Source: Candidatus Omnitrophota bacterium (lineage in GTDB: Bacteria; Omnitrophota; Gorgyraeia; Gygaellales; Profunditerraquicolaceae). Taken from it: a DNA stretch of 24,262 bases. The notes beneath the pieces were generated by a model. It saw only the letters and a program-made list of their open reading frames with translations, made no database searches and had not been told where the DNA came from. Location of the stretch: contig JAQUOO010000007.1 of the NCBI GenBank assembly GCA_028717055.1, positions 1 to 24,262 on the forward strand. Reading direction: 5' to 3'. Shown here piece after piece: positions 20,814 to 24,262 of the stretch (within the stretch, counting starts at the first letter, position 1; each line of letters opens with the position of its first letter). A program made the translations under genes and the position numbers.

Positions 20814-22154
20814 ATGGACAGCTCAAACCAACCCTGGAACCTGGCACAAGAAAAAATAAAGGAACGCCTTGGTTCAACTATATTCGAAACCTGGATTTTA
20901 CCCCTTAAGGCGGTATCCTGCAATCAAAACCATGTTATTTTAGAAGCTCCGGATTCTTTTTTCAGAGACTGGGTAATAAAGAATTACTCCGGCCTTATTG
21001 AAGAAATTTTCCTATCGCTGGGCCTGGGGAGAATTCGGGTGGAGATCGGAGTCGCTAGCCCGGCTAATGAAAACGCCCCCCTTGAAACGCCTATTAAGAA
21101 ACAAATAAACTCTACAAGCGACAATCAATACAGTTTAAATTTAAATAACCGCTATACATTTGAAAATTTTATAATCGGCCCATCCAACAGGCATGCCCAC
21201 GCCTATTCGCTGGCGGTAGCTGACTCTCTAGCTAAAACCTATAACCCATTATTTATTTACGGGGGAGTAGGGCTGGGAAAAACCCATCTGATCCAGGCGA
21301 TCTGCCATCAAGCCAAAAATAAATTTGGCTCAAGTATTAAAATAGCTTACTTGCCATCAGAACAATTCACCAACGAACTCATCAACGCAATACAACATCA
21401 TTCAACCGGATCTTTTAGACAAAAATACCGGAATACCGACGTATTGGTAATTGATGACGTCCATTTTTTTGGCGGCAAAGATTCCACGCAAGAAGAATTT
21501 TTTAACACCTTCAACGCCCTATACGACGCACATAAGCAAATAATTCTATCCTCAGACCGGCCGCCAAAGGAAATCGCGGACTTACAGGATAGATTAGTTT
21601 CACGTTTTGGATGGGGGCTTACAACTGATATTCAGCCGCCGGATTTAGAAACCCGGGTTGCTATATTAAAGAAAAAAATCGAAAGGGAGCCGGTATCTGT
21701 TCCCGACGAAGTTATCTTCTTTATCGCACAATTGATTAAAACCAACATTAGGGAATTAGAAGGCGCTTTAGTAAGAACCATGGCCTATTCCTTGATGGAA
21801 GAAAGGCCTATAACCTTGGATTTAACCAAGGAGGTTTTAAAGGACCTCCTAAGAGAACCTAAAAAGTTAATTACCGTGGATTTTATCCAACGCTGTGTCG
21901 CTGAAAATTTCGGAATTACCTTGAGTGAGTTAAAAACCAAAAAGAGGAACAAAAATATTGTTTTACCTAGACAGGTTGCTATGTACTTAAGCCGGGAGTT
22001 AACCGACCTGTCTCTGCCGGAAATAGGCCAATTTTTTGGAGGTAAGGATCACACCACGGTTTTGCACTCTTATAACAAGATAAAGGATGGGTTAAAAGAA
22101 AATCCCTTATTGCAAGAGAAAATTGAAGGGATTGTTCAAGTTATTAAACACTGA
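20814..22154 (+). CDS. dnaA: Chromosomal replication initiator DnaA
   Basis: DnaA binds 9-mer boxes at oriC, oligomerises with ATP and melts the origin. The 446 residues show domain I (about 1-80), a short linker (about 81-110), the AAA+ core with Walker A GGVGLGKT (150-157) and VIDDVHFFGGKDSTQEEFF, the SRFGWGLTTDIQPPDLETR box VII with its arginine finger, and domain IV with the signature GGKDHTTVLHSYNKI. AAGG lies close upstream of the ATG. It is the first plus-strand gene and faces away from rpmH. The 5' two-thirds of its coding strand has more C than G, unlike dnaN and gyrB beyond it. Confidence 0.98.
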   Translation: MDSSNQPWNLAQEKIKERLGSTIFETWILPLKAVSCNQNHVILEAPDSFFRDWVIKNYSGLIEEIFLSLGLGRIRVEIGVASPANENAPLETPIKKQINSTSDNQYSLNLNNRYTFENFIIGPSNRHAHAYSLAVADSLAKTYNPLFIYGGVGLGKTHLIQAICHQAKNKFGSSIKIAYLPSEQFTNELINAIQHHSTGSFRQKYRNTDVLVIDDVHFFGGKDSTQEEFFNTFNALYDAHKQIILSSDRPPKEIADLQDRLVSRFGWGLTTDIQPPDLETRVAILKKKIEREPVSVPDEVIFFIAQLIKTNIRELEGALVRTMAYSLMEERPITLDLTKEVLKDLLREPKKLITVDFIQRCVAENFGITLSELKTKKRNKNIVLPRQVAMYLSRELTDLSLPEIGQFFGGKDHTTVLHSYNKIKDGLKENPLLQEKIEGIVQVIKH

Positions 22155-22295
22155 ATTAAGAGGTTATCCAGTATTAAGTTTTATTGTAACTAGCTAATTT
22201 TATTTAAGTTACATGTTTATTAACAAAAACACGGGTATCTTATTACTTCTACTTTTTTAAATATCTATTAAATAATAAATAGTAAGGAGCAAAAA
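22155..22295. other. AT-rich dnaA-dnaN spacer with a DnaA box (candidate second origin part)
   Basis: This 141-nt, strongly AT-rich spacer contains TTATCCAGT (22164-22172), one base from a consensus DnaA box. An inverted repeat TGTAACT/AGTTACA follows, then a run of A/T-only sequence before the dnaN ribosome site. Such features suit a duplex-unwinding element, as in bipartite origins flanking dnaA. Confidence 0.45.
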
Positions 22296-23387
22296 ATGAA
22301 ATTTAAAGTGGCCAAAGATGTTTTATTAAGCGGTATTCAAACAGTGCAAAATGTTATTACAAGCAAAACCACGTTGCCTATCTTATCCAATATTTTAATT
22401 GAAACACAACAGGAGAATTTAAGGCTTACAGCTACTGATTTGGATATAGGAATAAGCTGTGTAATACCTGTGGATATTCAGGAGCAGGGAGCAATTACTA
22501 TTCCGGCTAAAAGGTTTAGCGATATTATTAAGGAATTGCCTATTGATGGGGTTAATGTTACGACTAAAAAAAACAACCAGGTTAACATTGAAACAGAGTT
22601 GTGTCAGTTTAAGATTATGGGGTTGGCCCGGGAAGAGTTTCCTAAGTTGCCTGAGTTTAAAGATAAAGAGGTTATAAGGCTGGAGCAGGCTCTATTAAAA
22701 CAGATGTTGAGCCTGACTTCTTTTGCGGTATCCATCGATGAATCGCGTTATATTTTAAACGGCATTCTTTTTAAGATCAATAAAAACAACCTTGCTTTGG
22801 TGGCCACTGACGGTAAGAGGTTGGCTATAATTGAAAAAAAATTAAACTATGTTTCGGAGAAAGATGTTAATATTATTGTTCCTATAAAAACCATACATGA
22901 GTTAAATCGCAACCTTAAGGATGATGGCGAGCTATCTTTGATTTTAGGCAATAATCAGGTGTTGTTTGATTTGGGGAATATTGTCGTTATTTCCAGGCTT
23001 ATCGAGGGGGAGTTCCCGGACTATAAACAGGTTGTTCCTCCCGTTTCTGAAAACAAAGTCCGGGTTGAGAGAGAACAGTTTTTGTTGGCGGTAAAAAGAG
23101 CAGCGTTGTTATCGACACCGGACTATCAGGCAGTAAAGCTGGAAATCTTTAAAAATAAATTAGTTGTTTCTAAATCTACACCAGATGTTGGCGAGTCGCG
23201 AGAGGAGTTGGGGGTTGCGTATTCGGGTAAAGAGTTAGCCATAGGTTTTAATCCGTCTTATTTAATCGATGTTTTGAAAAACCTGAACGAAGAAGACGTT
23301 GATTTGGAATTGACTGATACTGAAAAACCCGGGGTTATTCGGATCAACGGATATGTTTATATTGTTTTGCCTATGCGATTAAGTTAA
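22296..23387 (+). CDS. dnaN: DNA polymerase III beta subunit (sliding clamp)
   Basis: This is the processivity clamp that encircles DNA and tethers the replicase and many repair proteins. The 363 residues have the three-repeat beta-clamp form: MKFKVAKDVLLSGIQTVQNV, TTLPILSNILIE, FAVSIDESRYILNGILF, VATDGKRLAI and the C-terminal GYVYIVLPMRL. AAGGAG lies 6 nt before ATG. The coding strand is clearly G-rich over C, as expected for a leading-strand gene. The stop is followed at once by the ATG of the DciA-like gene. Confidence 0.98.
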   Translation: MKFKVAKDVLLSGIQTVQNVITSKTTLPILSNILIETQQENLRLTATDLDIGISCVIPVDIQEQGAITIPAKRFSDIIKELPIDGVNVTTKKNNQVNIETELCQFKIMGLAREEFPKLPEFKDKEVIRLEQALLKQMLSLTSFAVSIDESRYILNGILFKINKNNLALVATDGKRLAIIEKKLNYVSEKDVNIIVPIKTIHELNRNLKDDGELSLILGNNQVLFDLGNIVVISRLIEGEFPDYKQVVPPVSENKVRVEREQFLLAVKRAALLSTPDYQAVKLEIFKNKLVVSKSTPDVGESREELGVAYSGKELAIGFNPSYLIDVLKNLNEEDVDLELTDTEKPGVIRINGYVYIVLPMRLS

Positions 23388-23675
23388 ATGGAGAAGATTA
23401 AAGATACGATTGAAGCCGTAATCAGGGATTTGATGGTTAAGAAAAGCGGCGCAAGTGACGAGGGTCCGGAAGACTGGTTAAGAAAGGTCTTGACAAAAAA
23501 GGAGTTGGGGCATATAAAGTTTCAATATTTCCGTAAAGGAATTTTGGGGTTAATCACGGATTCTTCGGTTTGGTTATATAGCCTCAATTTGAAAAAAGGG
23601 GTTTTATTGAAAAAGCTTCAGCAGTATTCGAAAGATATAAAAGAGATCCGTTTTAGCATTGGAGATTTCAGTTGA
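23388..23675 (+). CDS. dciA: DciA-like (DUF721) replicative helicase loader
   Basis: This 95-residue protein fits the DUF721/DciA pattern: an N-terminal helix pair, a Trp (EDWLRKVLTKKELGHIKFQY), then strands with GILGLITDSSVWLYSLNLKK and an ending KEIRFSIGDFS, like the usual IRFRVG close of the family. DciA is the common ancestral loader of DnaB helicase in bacteria lacking DnaC or DnaI. It lies exactly between dnaN and gyrB with zero spacing to dnaN and a 4-nt overlap with gyrB. DUF721 genes take this position in other bacteria, usually after recF; recF is not here. The family call is good but not certain at this length. Confidence 0.8.
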   Translation: MEKIKDTIEAVIRDLMVKKSGASDEGPEDWLRKVLTKKELGHIKFQYFRKGILGLITDSSVWLYSLNLKKGVLLKKLQQYSKDIKEIRFSIGDFS

Positions 23676-24262
23676 GTAAGGAAAAAGCAAATAAAGAAGA
23701 AGCAAAAGAAAGCGCTAAGCCCAAAACTTACGACGCTACAAGTATCCAGGTTTTAGAGGGTATTGAAGCGGTAAGAAGAAGGCCGGCCATGTATATTGGC
23801 GACACCTCTATTCGCGGCTTGCACCATTTGGTTTATGAAGTGGTGGATAATAGTGTTGATGAAGCCCTGGGCGGTTTTTGCGACACGATAGCGGTAGAGG
23901 TCCATAACGATAATAGTGTTACGGTTGCTGATAATGGCCGCGGCATTCCGGTGGATATGCATAAGACCGAGCATAAGCCCGCGGTTGAAGTTGCGCTTAC
24001 AACTTTACATGCCGGTGGTAAGTTCGATCATCGTTCTTATAAGGTTTCCGGCGGTTTGCACGGCGTAGGCGTTAGTTGTGTCAACGCATTATCCGATTGG
24101 CTGGAGGTGGAAGTAAAAAGAGACGGCAAGATCTATCATCAGCGCTATGAACGCGGCAAAACCGTTTCCAAGTTAACGGTTATCGGTAAAAGCACAAATA
24201 CCGGAACCAAGATTACCTTTAAGCCGGATAAGACCATATTCAGTAAAACCGAATATTCTTAT
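23672..24262 (+). CDS. gyrB: DNA gyrase subunit B (5' part, runs off right edge)
   Basis: GyrB supplies the ATPase and part of the cleavage core of gyrase, which introduces negative supercoils. The 197 visible codons hold the GHKL ATPase domain: LEGIEAVRRRPAMYIGDTS, the Mg-binding EVVDNSVDEA, VADNGRGIPVD, and the lid segment AGGKFDHRSYKVSGGLHGVG. The start is taken as TTG 23672, overlapping the dciA stop (TTGA), with GGAG 7 nt upstream. This gives a 20-residue Lys/Glu/Ala-rich leader before the conserved TYDATSIQVLEG. GyrB rather than ParE is inferred from location beside dnaA-dnaN. Confidence 0.95.
   Translation, partial: MSKEKANKEEAKESAKPKTYDATSIQVLEGIEAVRRRPAMYIGDTSIRGLHHLVYEVVDNSVDEALGGFCDTIAVEVHNDNSVTVADNGRGIPVDMHKTEHKPAVEVALTTLHAGGKFDHRSYKVSGGLHGVGVSCVNALSDWLEVEVKRDGKIYHQRYERGKTVSKLTVIGKSTNTGTKITFKPDKTIFSKTEYSY

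Overview
The window looks like the replication-origin region of an uncultured Gram-negative (diderm) bacterium of moderate-to-low GC content. YidC has the large periplasmic domain typical of diderms. A methylenetetrahydrofolate-reductase-associated (MetV-like) fragment at the left edge hints at a Wood-Ljungdahl-type C1 pathway. The gene set and abundance of short palindromic repeats would suit a candidate phylum such as Omnitrophota, but that assignment is inference.

Layout. Every gene from 1 to 20296 is on the minus strand and every gene from 20814 onward is on the plus strand, so both arms are transcribed away from an origin near dnaA. From the origin leftward: rpmH-yidD-yidC and a Jag-N-only protein; parA-parB-ndk; yicC-gmk-rpoZ-coaC; three tRNAs (Cys, Leu, Val); thrS; infC-rpmI-rplT-pheS-pheT; a 6S RNA gene; rarA, an unusual EF-G and uvrD; then the MetV-like fragment. 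Rightward: dnaA, dnaN, a DciA-like helicase loader and the 5' part of gyrB. recF is not between dnaN and gyrB, and rnpA is not between rpmH and yidD.

Most striking is a 1046-residue EF-G. A complete translocase (about residues 352-1046) is fused to an N-terminal membrane anchor, about 200 residues of predicted coiled coil and a Pro/Glu/Lys-rich linker. It is translationally coupled by 4-nt overlaps to rarA upstream and uvrD downstream. This implies an inner-membrane-tethered translation factor made together with two replication/repair ATPases, just downstream of 6S RNA.

Other themes are domain trimming (PheT without its OB domain, ThrS without TGS, Jag without KH/R3H), an apparent ATA start codon for infC, and short palindromic elements. 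These elements lie between tRNAs, at both ends of thrS and apparently inside thrS in frame. A perfect 16-bp palindrome precedes parA and may be a parS site or operator.
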